DNA of 55,699 bases from Reclinomonas americana ATCC 50394 (Eukaryota; Jakobida; Jakobea; Jakobida). Numbering within the stretch: the first letter of the stretch is position 1; the number at the start of each line of letters is the position of its first letter. The stretch spans positions 91,198 through 146,896 of the forward strand of contig PS015069.1 of the NCBI GenBank assembly GCA_048213135.1. Direction: 5' to 3'. The notes beneath the pieces are model-generated. The model was not told the origin of the DNA. It ran no database searches and worked only from the letters and a program-made list of their open reading frames with translations. Of this stretch, positions 11,601 to 20,919 are shown one piece after another. A program made the translations under genes and the position numbers.

Positions 11601-11873
11601 GACGGCGATCGCTACTTCTACCTTGGTGAGTGGGCGCGCAAGCGAGAGAGTAACCACAAGGCAGTGACTGACTCTTCTCTCGCATCAACAGCTCCGAACG
11701 TCTTCAACGCCGCCGAGCTCAGCTGGATCAAGTCGCGCAGTCTGCCCGCTGTCATCACCGACAACCTGTCGAACTGCTCGGGTGCCGCATGCGACATCCC
11801 CGCCGACGTGTTCCAGATGGCGCCGCCCCCGCCGACGGCTGGTGGCGTGCCCGTGCCGCCGACTTCGATGTAA
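8079..11873 (+). CDS. Animal-type haem peroxidase (peroxinectin-like), copy A
   Basis: Secreted haem peroxidase of the animal/peroxinectin superfamily, which oxidises substrates or halides with H2O2. Exon 1 (8079-8167) gives a signal peptide; exon 2 (8232-8537) a Cys-rich EGF-like module; then a 20-N gap inside the intron. A Cys-rich spacer follows (TIDGSCNAISSFGG), then the catalytic domain. The distal His is split across an intron: FGQFVA-CA|C-GACATGGATCTG reads FGQFVAHDMDL. The distal Arg/Glu are in LFVREHNRIAD, the proximal His in SAFRLHSLV, and the conserved FNIQRGRDHALASWW and DGDRYFYL follow. About 45 residues with about ten Cys are inserted after RGRDHALASWW (about 11190-11330). It ends with a Pro-rich tail and TAA at 11871. 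All junctions except that across the gap keep frame. Confidence 0.88.
8565..8621. other. (CT)n microsatellite and 20-N assembly gap
   Basis: A CT run at 8565-8601 ends in exactly 20 N (8602-8621). The gap falls within a peroxidase intron. The sequence after it, from 8622, is the outer end of the left palindrome arm. Confidence 0.9.
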
Positions 11874-12681
11874 GGTGGGCGGAGCGCTGCCGGACGATTT
11901 CCCCTCTCCTTCTCTACGAATGAACAGAGACCGCGGAGGAAGGTGTGTGTTTATTTGGAGCTTTGTAAATGGTGTAATTAGTGTCAATGTTGGAGGGAGG
12001 GTGGGTAAGGGGAGGGTGGGGAGGAAGGCAGTAGGAGAGGAGGCCGGACTCAACTCTCTCACCGGCTGTCGTTGACATTGGGAGCAACATCAGCAGCAAA
12101 GTGCACGCATACGATGGGAGAAGCGCTGAGCGCACGCCTATGCAACGTGTGTCGTCGACAACTCGGCCACCGCGGTACCGTATCTTGCGCAGATCGCAGT
12201 TCTTGAGAGCAAACACACACATGCACCAAATGAAATTCTGCTGATGCGATCAAGACAACATCGGGAACCCCACTTGAAAGATTTTACAGTTGCAGAAGCA
12301 AAGCGCATGAGGTTTGCTGGCGGTCGCTGGTGGTGCCCACCGATATGCGATCGATTGCAGTCGCGATCGTCGAGCCATTTTGCTTGCAAAAGTGCCAGCA
12401 TGCTGTCCACATTTCGACTGCGAAGTCTCAGATTTTAGTGCTCACTCACGGCGATGACCGCCGACGTCGGGTCCAGAATTCTAGAATATCACGCGACGTT
12501 CGAATATTCTGAAGTTGCTCGGTTTCGCGCACAACTTTCCACTCCCTCTCGCCCAAGCACGCACCCCTCCAAATCATCCCCCACACACTTCACCACCAAC
12601 TGCATTCAGCAGCACCCAGAATGCACGGAAGAGTGCATGTCCCGGACAAACCACCAACTAAACAACTCTCTTTCAGAGTGC
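11874..12681 (+). other. Intergenic region with a conserved stretch (copy A)
   Basis: About 800 bp between the peroxidase stop and the next start. The first 180 bp are G/GA-rich. From about 12130 to 12520 it is nearly identical to the right arm and includes TCGTCGACAACTCGG, an open frame reading LESKHTHAPNEILLMRS, and an inverted repeat AGAATAT...ATATTCT (12483-12510). The end looks like a 5' UTR with a 3' splice site CTCTCTTTCAG at 12666-12676. No protein family is recognised. Confidence 0.45.
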
Positions 12682-14346
12682 ATGAGCGATCGCGTAGTGG
12701 CGGTGCTCTCTCGCACAGAGCTCGCCGAGAGCGAGCACTCCATTGCCTCTGTACTTGAGGCACTGGACTCGCTCAAGCACACACACCCGCGTCAACGCTC
12801 AACTCCTTCTCAATCAACCACGGACACACCAGCTTCTTCTTCTCCTCCCACAAGTCGCCCACAGAGTGCTACTGCACTCAAACAGAAAGACTATTTGGTG
12901 TGTTTGGAGGCGCATCGGAGGAAGTCGCGTGCGGCGGCGGAGAAGCGCGCGGCGGAGGAGGCGCGCAAGCAGAGATTAGCTCCACGCGCAAATGTGAAAC
13001 GCGAGCTGGTGAGTGGAAAGGGAGAGAGAGGGGGCATGCACAGAGAGGGACTTGTGTGCAGTCACTCACTCAGCGATCATTCAGCAATCTGCATGTCCGC
13101 GATCTCGTTTTCTTCTTTTCTCTCCTCTCCTTCCTTTTCTCCTGCCCTCCCTCTGCCCTCCTTGCTCTCTCAGTCCATCCTCCCTCCCTCCCTCTCTTGT
13201 TTCCCATCAGCGATCATTCAGACACTCTGCATGTCCACAATCCCTTCTCCAGCAGTGACTCTCGTTCTTCCTGCACCTCCCCTTCCTCTTCTCTCTCTCT
13301 CTCTCTGCCTTCCCTTCCTTGATCCTTCCTTCCTTCCCTTGCTTCCCCCTCAGCGATCACTCAGACACTCTGCATGCCCGCAATCCCTTGTTCACTCTCC
13401 TTTCCTCCCCGTGCCATCTCTGTCCCTTCTTTCTCCCTGCCCTCCCCTCTATCCTCCCCCCTTCAGCGATCACTCAGTCACTCTGCATGTCCGCAATCCG
13501 TTCTTCACTCATCGTCTGTCTCGCCTTCCCTTTCTTCTTAGCCTTCTTCCTTTGCTCCTTTCCATATCAGCAAACCGTTGCTGCTCTCCTCCTTCACTCA
13601 TCTTCCTTCCTCCTCCTACCCTCCCTTCGCCTTCGCCCTTCCCTCACTCGCTTTCTCTTTGCGATCAACAGCGCGCGGGTCCACAGCGCGCGGGTCCAGA
13701 CCTCTCGGCCAGCACCGCCCGCAACGTGCGTTTCCGACGCTCCCGATTCAGTTTCCGCTCGTCCGAGTCGCCCTTGTCGCGTCCCGGCACCGCTCTCTCG
13801 TCGTCCTCGCCCACCGGTGCCGGCGGGGCGGTGGCGACAACACCGACTCTGGCGCTCACGAAGCGCGGGCAGATGGCGTCGCCAGTGGCGGCACCGCGCA
13901 TTCAGTCGGCGCACATGCGACGAATGTCGCCGAGCTCGGTGGCACTGATGGCGGCGCGACACAAGATCGATGCGACGCAGCGACGATTGGCGCACAAGAT
14001 GGTGTCGGAGCCGGTGGATCCCACGGCCACGGCGCGTACGTTGCAGGGGAGCATGACGGCGGGCACGAATGACTTGGAGAGGCCACTAGCCATTATTGAG
14101 GAGGTGGCGGCGATGCGATTCGAGAGGGTCATTGATGTGACGCAGGTGGTGGCCGGCGTGCCGGATAACCCACTGCAGCGGTGGCGGTCGCCGCCCAAGC
14201 CCGTCTACTCGGTACTCAAGCGACGACCACTGCCACCTCCTTTACCTTTGGCAGCAGCAGCAGCAACAGCAGCAGTGCCAGCATCTCCATCGACACCAGT
14301 GGCGGCATCACGAGTGCCTCCATTACGACTCATCGAGGAGATATAA
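12682..14346 (+). CDS. Unidentified basic, low-complexity protein, copy A
   Basis: I do not recognise this gene. It reads as two coding exons: 12682-13008 and 13672-14346, joined in phase 0. The N-terminus (MSDRVVAVLSRTELAESEHS) is helical, followed by a Ser/Thr/Pro linker and a basic Ala/Lys/Arg-rich coiled-coil-like helix (RKSRAAAEKRAAEEARKQR). The second exon is Ser/Arg-rich and then conserved (SVALMAARHKIDATQRRLAH; IIEEVAAMRFERVIDVTQ), ending in a Pro/Ala tail. The ATG at 12682 follows a 3' splice-like site and is shared with copy B, whereas sequence upstream of it differs between copies. The frame stays open through the 663-nt intron in this copy but not in the other, which supports splicing. 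Its stop is 18 bp from the stop of the opposing gene. Confidence 0.55.
   Translation: MSDRVVAVLSRTELAESEHSIASVLEALDSLKHTHPRQRSTPSQSTTDTPASSSPPTSRPQSATALKQKDYLVCLEAHRRKSRAAAEKRAAEEARKQRLAPRANVKRELVSGKGERGGMHREGLVCSHSLSDHSAICMSAISFSSFLSSPSFSPALPLPSLLSQSILPPSLSCFPSAIIQTLCMSTIPSPAVTLVLPAPPLPLLSLSLCLPFLDPSFLPLLPPQRSLRHSACPQSLVHSPFLPVPSLSLLSPCPPLYPPPFSDHSVTLHVRNPFFTHRLSRLPFLLSLLPLLLSISANRCCSPPSLIFLPPPTLPSPSPFPHSLSLCDQQRAGPQRAGPDLSASTARNVRFRRSRFSFRSSESPLSRPGTALSSSSPTGAGGAVATTPTLALTKRGQMASPVAAPRIQSAHMRRMSPSSVALMAARHKIDATQRRLAHKMVSEPVDPTATARTLQGSMTAGTNDLERPLAIIEEVAAMRFERVIDVTQVVAGVPDNPLQRWRSPPKPVYSVLKRRPLPPPLPLAAAAATAAVPASPSTPVAASRVPPLRLIEEI
13009..13671 (+). repeat. Tandem repeats inside the intron of the unidentified gene, copy A
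   Basis: A phase-0 intron (CTG|GTGAGT to CAACAG). It contains four diverged copies of a unit of about 110-150 bp whose core is CAGCGATCAYTCAGACACTC followed by TGCATGTCCGCAATCC and a polypyrimidine tract (cores at about 13072, 13208, 13353 and 13464). Each core begins with a CAG preceded by pyrimidines and so resembles a 3' splice site. Confidence 0.65.
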
Positions 14347-14364
14347 TACAATTTTTGTTTACTA

Positions 14365-17300
14365 CTACTGCTCCAGCTTTTCGGGGAGGAGTTGCAGGGT
14401 GACGAGGTGCTTGTTGCCGACTTGGCGTGCGCTGATTGGTCGGCCGCTGATGAGGCGGCTGTGTGGATCACGCCGCAGCGCCTCGTTGCGTGAGATCCAG
14501 TCCAAGTGGAACTGCGTGCGTGAATGTAAGAAGAGTGAGCAGCTGCGAGAAATACAGGTGTGAGCCATACGCACCCTATTGTACACGGGCTTGGGGGCCT
14601 GCGAGGCGGTGGTGGCCACCAAGATAAAGTTGGTCGGATCGCTGGAGTAGGCGCGGAATGAGAGCATCGGCAGCGAGAGGAGGTGCTCCACCGAGTCGTT
14701 GCAAGTGTCGAGATCCACAATCACACTCTCGTCATCCTTGCTGCCGTCGTCGAGCATGGCGAGCAGCGTGAATGGCACCGGCGATAGTGTGCCGTTGGAT
14801 GCGCGCGTCGGCGAGCCCACGGGACTGCGCAGAAACAGGGGCGAGGCGGCTGGGTGCGACTCGCGCGTCGGCAGGGGTGTGGGCGACAGCGAGAGTTCGG
14901 AGCGGTACAGCGTGAGCAGATCCGACACCGTGTGCGACGACGGCGATTCGAACACGGCGGCAGGCGAATGGCGAACCGTGTCGACAGCGGGCGGAGTCAG
15001 TGGTCGTGCATGTGCTGCTGCTACAGGAGATGAGATGAGAAGGAAGCGTGGGAGGGGAAGGGATGAAGGAGGGGGAAGAAACCAACCGTGGCCATTGATG
15101 ATTGATGGCAGCGGCACGGAGCCGAGGGAGGGCGAGTGACGAATGTGCTCGGCCAGCTCCTGCAGCGATGAGGGGAAATCGAGGCGTGGCGAGCGCACCC
15201 CAAGATGCGCTGCCCCGGTCAGCACCGTGGCTGCTGAGGACCGCCGCCGTGATGATGTGGCGGCAGCGACAGCGCCTGCGTGTGGCTCCTCAAGCTCGTC
15301 ATCATCATCGTGGTCAAATTGCTCCTCCTCCATGGCAAACTCGTCGGTCACCATAATGGCACTGTCGGCGTCGTGCTGCCGGAACGGCACAGTGTCGTCA
15401 CGCACCACCAGTTTCGCTGCACGGCAGCCGTGAGTTGACAATCACAGAATGGGTTGCTGATCTTGCACGCAACAATATCGCCTCTCCTCGGGACTGACAC
15501 AATCCAGTGCAATTAGAACCACATGCTCTTCGTCCTCGCCCTCGTCCAGCGGTTCGTCCGCTGGTGGCTCTGCACATGGAAAAACGTCTATGTGAGGATC
15601 ACACAATCGATGAATTGCTTCCACCTTGCAATAACAGCGCTCACCGACTTCCTCCTCATCCTCCTCATCCATCTCCATGTCATCACCATCATCATCATCA
15701 TAACCACCGACGCCATTGCTCGGCAACACACCCTCCACCACCTCCTCCTGCTGCTCCTGCCATATCTCATCGCCGTCCTCCAGCGGAGGCGGTGGTGGCG
15801 ACTCACCACGCGACGATGGCGGCAGAGCCTCGGCAAACGCCACATTGCGACCGACCTTGTGCATCGCGCCCCCCTGCTGCAGCTGACTGGCTCTCCTTTG
15901 CGCCTGCCACTCGAGCAACGAATCCGCCAGCGCTTGTGAAGACGGCGATGATGATGATGAAGCTGGCGACGGGCCTCGACCATGCGCCACCACGGCAGGC
16001 GACGACGCTCTCCGCGCACTGTACCGCGACGCCGCCGCCGGCGACATGCGGATCGGTGCCCCGGCTGCCGTCGGAGGCATTGACTCTTGCTGCTGGTGCT
16101 GGTGCTGCTGGTGCTGCTGCTGCGACTGAAACTGAACGCTGACTTTGCGCGTTGCCACTGCCCGCGCAGGTGGTGGCGATGGTGGCGTAGGCGGGTGCAC
16201 CACCAGCACGTTGCAGTCGCCGAGTCGACCGCCGGCGGAGACCACCGGTAGTCGGTTGTCGATGCACCATTCGCCGTCCACCAGGAACTGGAGGACAGGG
16301 GAGGAGAGGGAAGAAGGGGGAGGGGGTGGGAGAGGGGGAGGGAGAGGGGAAGGGGAGAGAGAGAGAGCAAAGTCAGTGACGCTTGGCTTCTGACCAGGAT
16401 CTCGGAAAGTGTTCGCCAACGAGAAGAAGGCACTATCGCCCTCCGCTCACAGTCTTCTGAAAAAGGGTATAACTCGGCGTGTGTCACATCTCAACGAAGA
16501 GCGACGGAACGCGGTACACAATTCGTTATTTGTGCAAAGGAAGCAGTGCTGATGCTCAAGTACGAAAGTTTCTTCGTCGCTGCTCTCAGTGGCGAAGGGC
16601 CCGACACTAATGCCGACGCTTCACTCTGCCCACAGACTTCTGAAACGCTACGCTGCTTCCACTGCAGGCTTGAGTTCTGCAGCAACAAGAAAGAAGGCAC
16701 AGAAGCTGATGCTTCTATCTGTCCCTGCTTGATAACAAGCCTCTGAGACACAGTTCCTCTCCACGGTGAGCAATGGCACTCGGAACAACTCAGTGTTCGC
16801 CCACAACGCCAGAGAGAAGAAGGCATTGTGCCACAGACTTCTGAGACACTGCTGAAGGCTTCGAGCCGATGCTCTTCTGTAGCAACGAGAACAAGGCACC
16901 ATCGCTGCAGCTATCCTCTGTATGAGCTGACTGCAAGCTTCTGCGACACTGTTCAGGAAGGCTGGAGAGAGGAAGCAGATACTGATCCACAGTGAGACAC
17001 CGCACAGCTTCCACTGCGGGAACAAAAGGTCTCGAGTCGGTGCTAGGCACTAACACTGATGCTTCTCTCCACTGCTAACTGCAAGCTCCTGATACTGTGC
17101 CTCTTCCCTTCGTGACACTGATGCTTCTTTCTGCACACAGTCTTCTGCAACGCACTGCTTCCAGCGTGTACAGATGTCTTATGAGTCGGTGCTCTACTGT
17201 AGCAACGAGAAGAATGCACTGTCGCTGTGACACTGTGTCTCTCCTTGTCGTGCACGTCCTGACACAGATGCCTCTTCTTCTGAGACACTGCGCTGCTTCC

Positions 17301-17426
17301 ACTGCAGGCACTGACACTGATGCCTCTCTCTCCCCCTTCCCTCTCTCCCCTCTCCAGACCTTGATCAAGTACTCCCCAGGCGCCACCGACAAACGCGTAC
17401 TAAACACCTTGGCCTCCCTCTCCTTC
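14365..17426 (-). CDS. CBM48 (AMPK-beta-type) glycogen-binding protein, copy A, 5' end in gap
   Basis: The reading runs right to left. The exon next to the gap encodes AKVFSTRLSVAPGEYLIK; after a 1.05-kb intron (GTCTGG at about 17359 to CTCCAG at about 16292) it continues FLVDGEWCIDNRLPVV and CNVLVVHPP. Together these form the C-terminal half of a CBM48/AMPK1-CBM starch/glycogen-binding module (the PPGEYxxKFLVDGEW...NxVxV pattern). The rest is disordered: Pro/Ser/Gln-rich segments, a D/E-rich patch, then a C-terminal region with LLSLPMLSFRAYSSDPTNF and ISRNEALRRDPHSRLISGR. The ASC domain of true AMPK-beta is not evident, so a glycogen-targeted regulatory protein other than AMPK-beta is likely. 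Small introns lie at about 15590, 15450, 15050 and 14550. The N-terminus is lost in the N run. Confidence 0.72.
16420..17360 (-). repeat. Degenerate tandem repeat filling the CBM48-gene intron, copy A
   Basis: Most of the long intron is built of diverged units of about 90-100 bp. On the gene strand they share words such as TTCTCGTTGCTACAG, CAGAAGACTGTG and AGCATCAGTGTC. No coding frame persists through it. The same array is present in the right arm at 17949-18900 with small indels. Confidence 0.7.
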
Positions 17427-17881
17427 NNNNNNNNNNNNNNNNNNNNNNNNNNNNNNNNNNNNNNNNNNNNNNNNNNNNNNNNNNNNNNNNNNNNNNNNNN
17501 NNNNNNNNNNNNNNNNNNNNNNNNNNNNNNNNNNNNNNNNNNNNNNNNNNNNNNNNNNNNNNNNNNNNNNNNNNNNNNNNNNNNNNNNNNNNNNNNNNNN
17601 NNNNNNNNNNNNNNNNNNNNNNNNNNNNNNNNNNNNNNNNNNNNNNNNNNNNNNNNNNNNNNNNNNNNNNNNNNNNNNNNNNNNNNNNNNNNNNNNNNNN
17701 NNNNNNNNNNNNNNNNNNNNNNNNNNNNNNNNNNNNNNNNNNNNNNNNNNNNNNNNNNNNNNNNNNNNNNNNNNNNNNNNNNNNNNNNNNNNNNNNNNNN
17801 NNNNNNNNNNNNNNNNNNNNNNNNNNNNNNNNNNNNNNNNNNNNNNNNNNNNNNNNNNNNNNNNNNNNNNNNNNNNNNNNN
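17427..17881. other. Assembly gap (455 N) at palindrome centre
   Basis: Separates the two inverted arms. Both flanking ends are the same CBM48 exon running into the gap from opposite sides, so the missing first exons and promoters of both copies would have to fit here. Confidence 0.95.
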
Positions 17882-20800
17882 GAAGGATAAGGAGGCCAAG
17901 GTGTTTAGTACGCGTTTGTCGGTGGCGCCTGGGGAGTACTTGATCAAGGTTTGGAGAGGGGAGAGAGGGAAGGAGGGAGAAGGGAGGGAGAGAGAGGCAT
18001 CAGTGTCAGTGCCTTCAGCCTCAGAAGACTGTGGACTGAAAGAACCATCAGTGTCAGAACGTGCACGACAAGGAGAGGATGCTTCAGCGATAGTGCCTTC
18101 TTCTCGTTGCTACAGTAGAGCACGGGCTCATAAGGCATCTGTACACACTGGAAGCAGTGCGTTGCAGAAGACTGTGGGCTGAAAGAAGCATCAGTGTCAC
18201 GAAGGGGAGAGGCACAGTGTCATGAGCTTGCAGTTAGCAGTGGAGAGAAGCATCAGTGTTGGTGACCAGCGCCGACTCGAGACCTTTTGTTCCTGCAGTG
18301 GAAGCTGTGCGGTGTCTCACTGTGGATCAGTATCTGCTTCCTCTCTCCAGCCTTCCTGAACAGTGTCGCAGAAGCTTGCAGTCAGCTCATACAGAGGATA
18401 GCAGCAGCGATGGTGCCTTGTTCTCGTTGCTACAGAAGAGCATCGGCTCGAAGCCTTCAGCAGTGTCTCAGAAGACTGTGGCACAATGCCTTCTTCTCTC
18501 TGGTGTTGTGGGAGAACATTGAGTTGTTCCGAGTGCCATTGCTCACGGTGGAGAGGAACTGTGTCTCAGAGGCTTGTTATCAAGCAGGGACAGATAGAAG
18601 CATCAGCTCTCTGTGCCTTCTTTCTCGTTGCTGCAGACCTGCAGTGGAAGCAGCGCAGCGTTTCAGAAGTCTGTGGGCAGAGTGAAGCGTCGGCATTAGT
18701 GTCGGGCCCTTCGCCACTGAGAGCAGCGACGCAGAGACTGTCGTACTGGAGCATCAGCACTGCTTCTTTGCACAAATAACGAATTGTGTACCGCGTTCCG
18801 TCGCTCTTCGTTGAGATGTGACACACGCCGAGTTATACCCTGTTTCAGAAGACTGTGAGCGGAGGGCGATAGTGCCTTCTTCTTTTTCCGAGATCCTGGT
18901 CAGAAGCAAAGCGTCACTGACTTTGCGCTCTCTCTCTCTCCCCTTCCCCTCTCCCTCCCCCTCTCCCACCCCCTCCCCCTTCTCCTCCCCCTGTCCTCCA
19001 GTTCCTGGTGGACGGCGAATGGTGCATCGACAACCGACTACCGGTGGTCTCCGCCGGCGGTCGACTCGGCGACTGCAACGTGCTGGTGGTGCACCCGCCG
19101 ACACCACCATCGCCACCACCTGCGCGGGCAGTGACTACGCGCAAGGTCAGCGTTCAGTTTCAGTCGCAACAGCAGCACCAGCAGCAAGAGTCAATGCCGC
19201 CGACGGCAGCCGGGGCGCCGATCCGCATGTCGCCGGCGGCGGCGTCGCGGTACAGCGCGCGGAGAGCGTCGTCACCGGCAGTGGTGGCGCATGGTCGAGG
19301 CCCGTCACCAGCTTCATCATCATCGTCACCGTCTTCACAAGCGCTGGCGGATTCGTTGCTCGAGTGGCAGGCGCAAAGAAGAGCCAGTCAGCTGCAGCAG
19401 GGGGGCGCGATGCACAAGGTCGGTCGCAATGTGGCGTTTGCCGAGGCTCTGCCACCATCGTCGCGTGGTGAATCGCCACCACCGCCTCCACTGGAGGACG
19501 GCGATGAAATATGGCAGGAGCAGCAGGAGGAGGTGGTGGAGGTTGTGTTGCCGAGCAATGGGGTTGGTAGTTATGATGATGATGATGGAGACATGGAGAT
19601 GGATGAGGAGGATGAGGAGGAAGTCGGTGAGTGTTGTTGCAAGGGGGAATCAATTCATCGATTGTTTGTAGCGCTCACCCACGTTCATCCATGTGCAGAG
19701 CCACCAGCGGACGAACCGCTGGACGAAGGCGAGGACGAAGAGCATGTGGTTCTGATTGCGCTGGATTGTGTCAGTCCCGAGGAGAGGCGATATTGTTGCG
19801 TGCGAGATCAACAACCCATTCTGTGATTGTTGACTCACAGCTGCCGTGCAGCAAAACTGGTGGTGCGCGATGACACTGTGCCGTTCCGGCAGCACGACGC
19901 CGACAGTGCCATTATGGTGACCGACGAGTTTGCGATGGAGGAGGAGCAATTTGACCACGATGATGATGACGAGCTTGAGGAGCCACACGCAGGCGCTGTC
20001 GCTGCCGCCACATCATCACGGCGGCGGTCCTCAGCGGCCACGGTGTTGACCGGGGCAGCGCATCTTGGGGTGCGCTCGCCACGACTCGATTTCCCCTCAT
20101 CGCTGCAGGAGCTGGCCGAGCACATTCGTCACTCGCCCTCCCTCGGCTCCGTGCCGCTGCCATCTATCATCAATGGCCACGGTTGGTCTATTCTTCCCCC
20201 TCCTCCATCCCAAGCCCTCCCACGCTTCCTTCTCATCTTCTGTAGCAGCAGCACATGCACGACCACTGACTCCGCCCGCTGTCGACACGGTTCGCCATTC
20301 ACCTGCCGCCGTGTTCGAATCGCCGTCGTCACACACAGTGTCGGATCTGCTCACACTGTACCGCTCCGAGCTCTCGCTGTCGCCCACACCCCTGCCGACG
20401 CGCGAGTCGCACCCAGCCGCCTCGCCCCTGTTCCTACGCAGTCCCGTGGGCTCGCCGACTCGCGCATCCAACGGCACACTCTCGCCGGTGCCATTCACGC
20501 TGCTTGCCATGCTCGACGACGGCAGCAAGGACGACGAGAGTGTGATTGTGGATCTCGACACATGCAACGACTCGGTGGAGCACCTCCTGTCGCTGCCGAT
20601 GCTCTCGTTCCGCGCCTACTCCAGCGATCCGACCAACTTTATCTTGGTGGCCACCACCGCCTCGCAGGCCCCGAAGCCCGTGTACAATAGGGTGCTTATG
20701 GCTCACACCTGTGTTTCTCGCAGCTGCTCACTCTTCTTACATTCACGCACGCAGTTCCACTTGGACTGGATCTCACGCAACGAGGCGCTGCGGCGTGATC

Positions 20801-20901
20801 CGCACAGCCGCCTCATCAGCGGTCGACCAATCAGCGCACGCCAAGTCGGCAACAAGCACCTCGTCACCCTGCAACTCTTCCCCGAAAAGCTGGAGCAGTA
20901 G
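17882..20901 (+). CDS. CBM48 (AMPK-beta-type) glycogen-binding protein, copy B, 5' end in gap
   Basis: Mirror copy of the gene at 14365-17426. Exon 17882-17948 ends APGEYLIK with donor GTTTGG; intron 17949-19001; the next exon starts at 19002 with FLVDGEWCIDNRLPVV, joining in phase 0. Later introns use GTGAGTG (about 19628) to GTGCAG (about 19699), GTCAGT to CTCACAG (about 19769-19840), GTTGGTC to CTGTAG (about 20182-20243), and GTGCTT to ACGCAG (about 20691-20755). It ends PEKLEQ and TAG at 20899. Differences from copy A include a shorter Gln/His run (QQQHQQQE) and scattered substitutions; the frame is kept throughout, so neither copy looks like a pseudogene. Confidence 0.72.
17949..19001 (+). 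repeat. Degenerate tandem repeat filling the CBM48-gene intron, copy B
   Basis: Same array as in copy A: recurring CAGAAGACTGTGG, TTCTCGTTGCTACAG and GGAAGCAGTGCGTTG words at about 90-100-bp spacing, ending in a C/T-rich tract before the acceptor at 19001. Confidence 0.65.
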
Positions 20902-20919
20902 TAGTAAACAAAAATTGTA

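Larger units (their letters stand above)
8622..17426 (+). repeat. Left arm of 18-kb imperfect inverted repeat
   Basis: About 8.8 kb whose reverse complement recurs at 17882-26701 with the same genes in mirrored order. The first bases (CCATCTCGGCGCGCATCAGC) match the reverse complement of the last bases of the right arm at 26681-26700. The inner ends (17426 and 17882) are also reverse complements. The arms differ by scattered substitutions and small indels. Confidence 0.92.

Noticed and set aside
15507-16487. Several long frames on the strand opposite the CBM48 gene (and the mirror at 19147-19671)
   Set aside because: They are antisense shadows of GC-rich coding sequence, with no splice logic or family match.
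16491-17290. Many short frames in the CBM48 intron array, some recurring in both arms
   Set aside because: They repeat with the tandem units and are interrupted; the flanking splice sites join CBM48 exons precisely.
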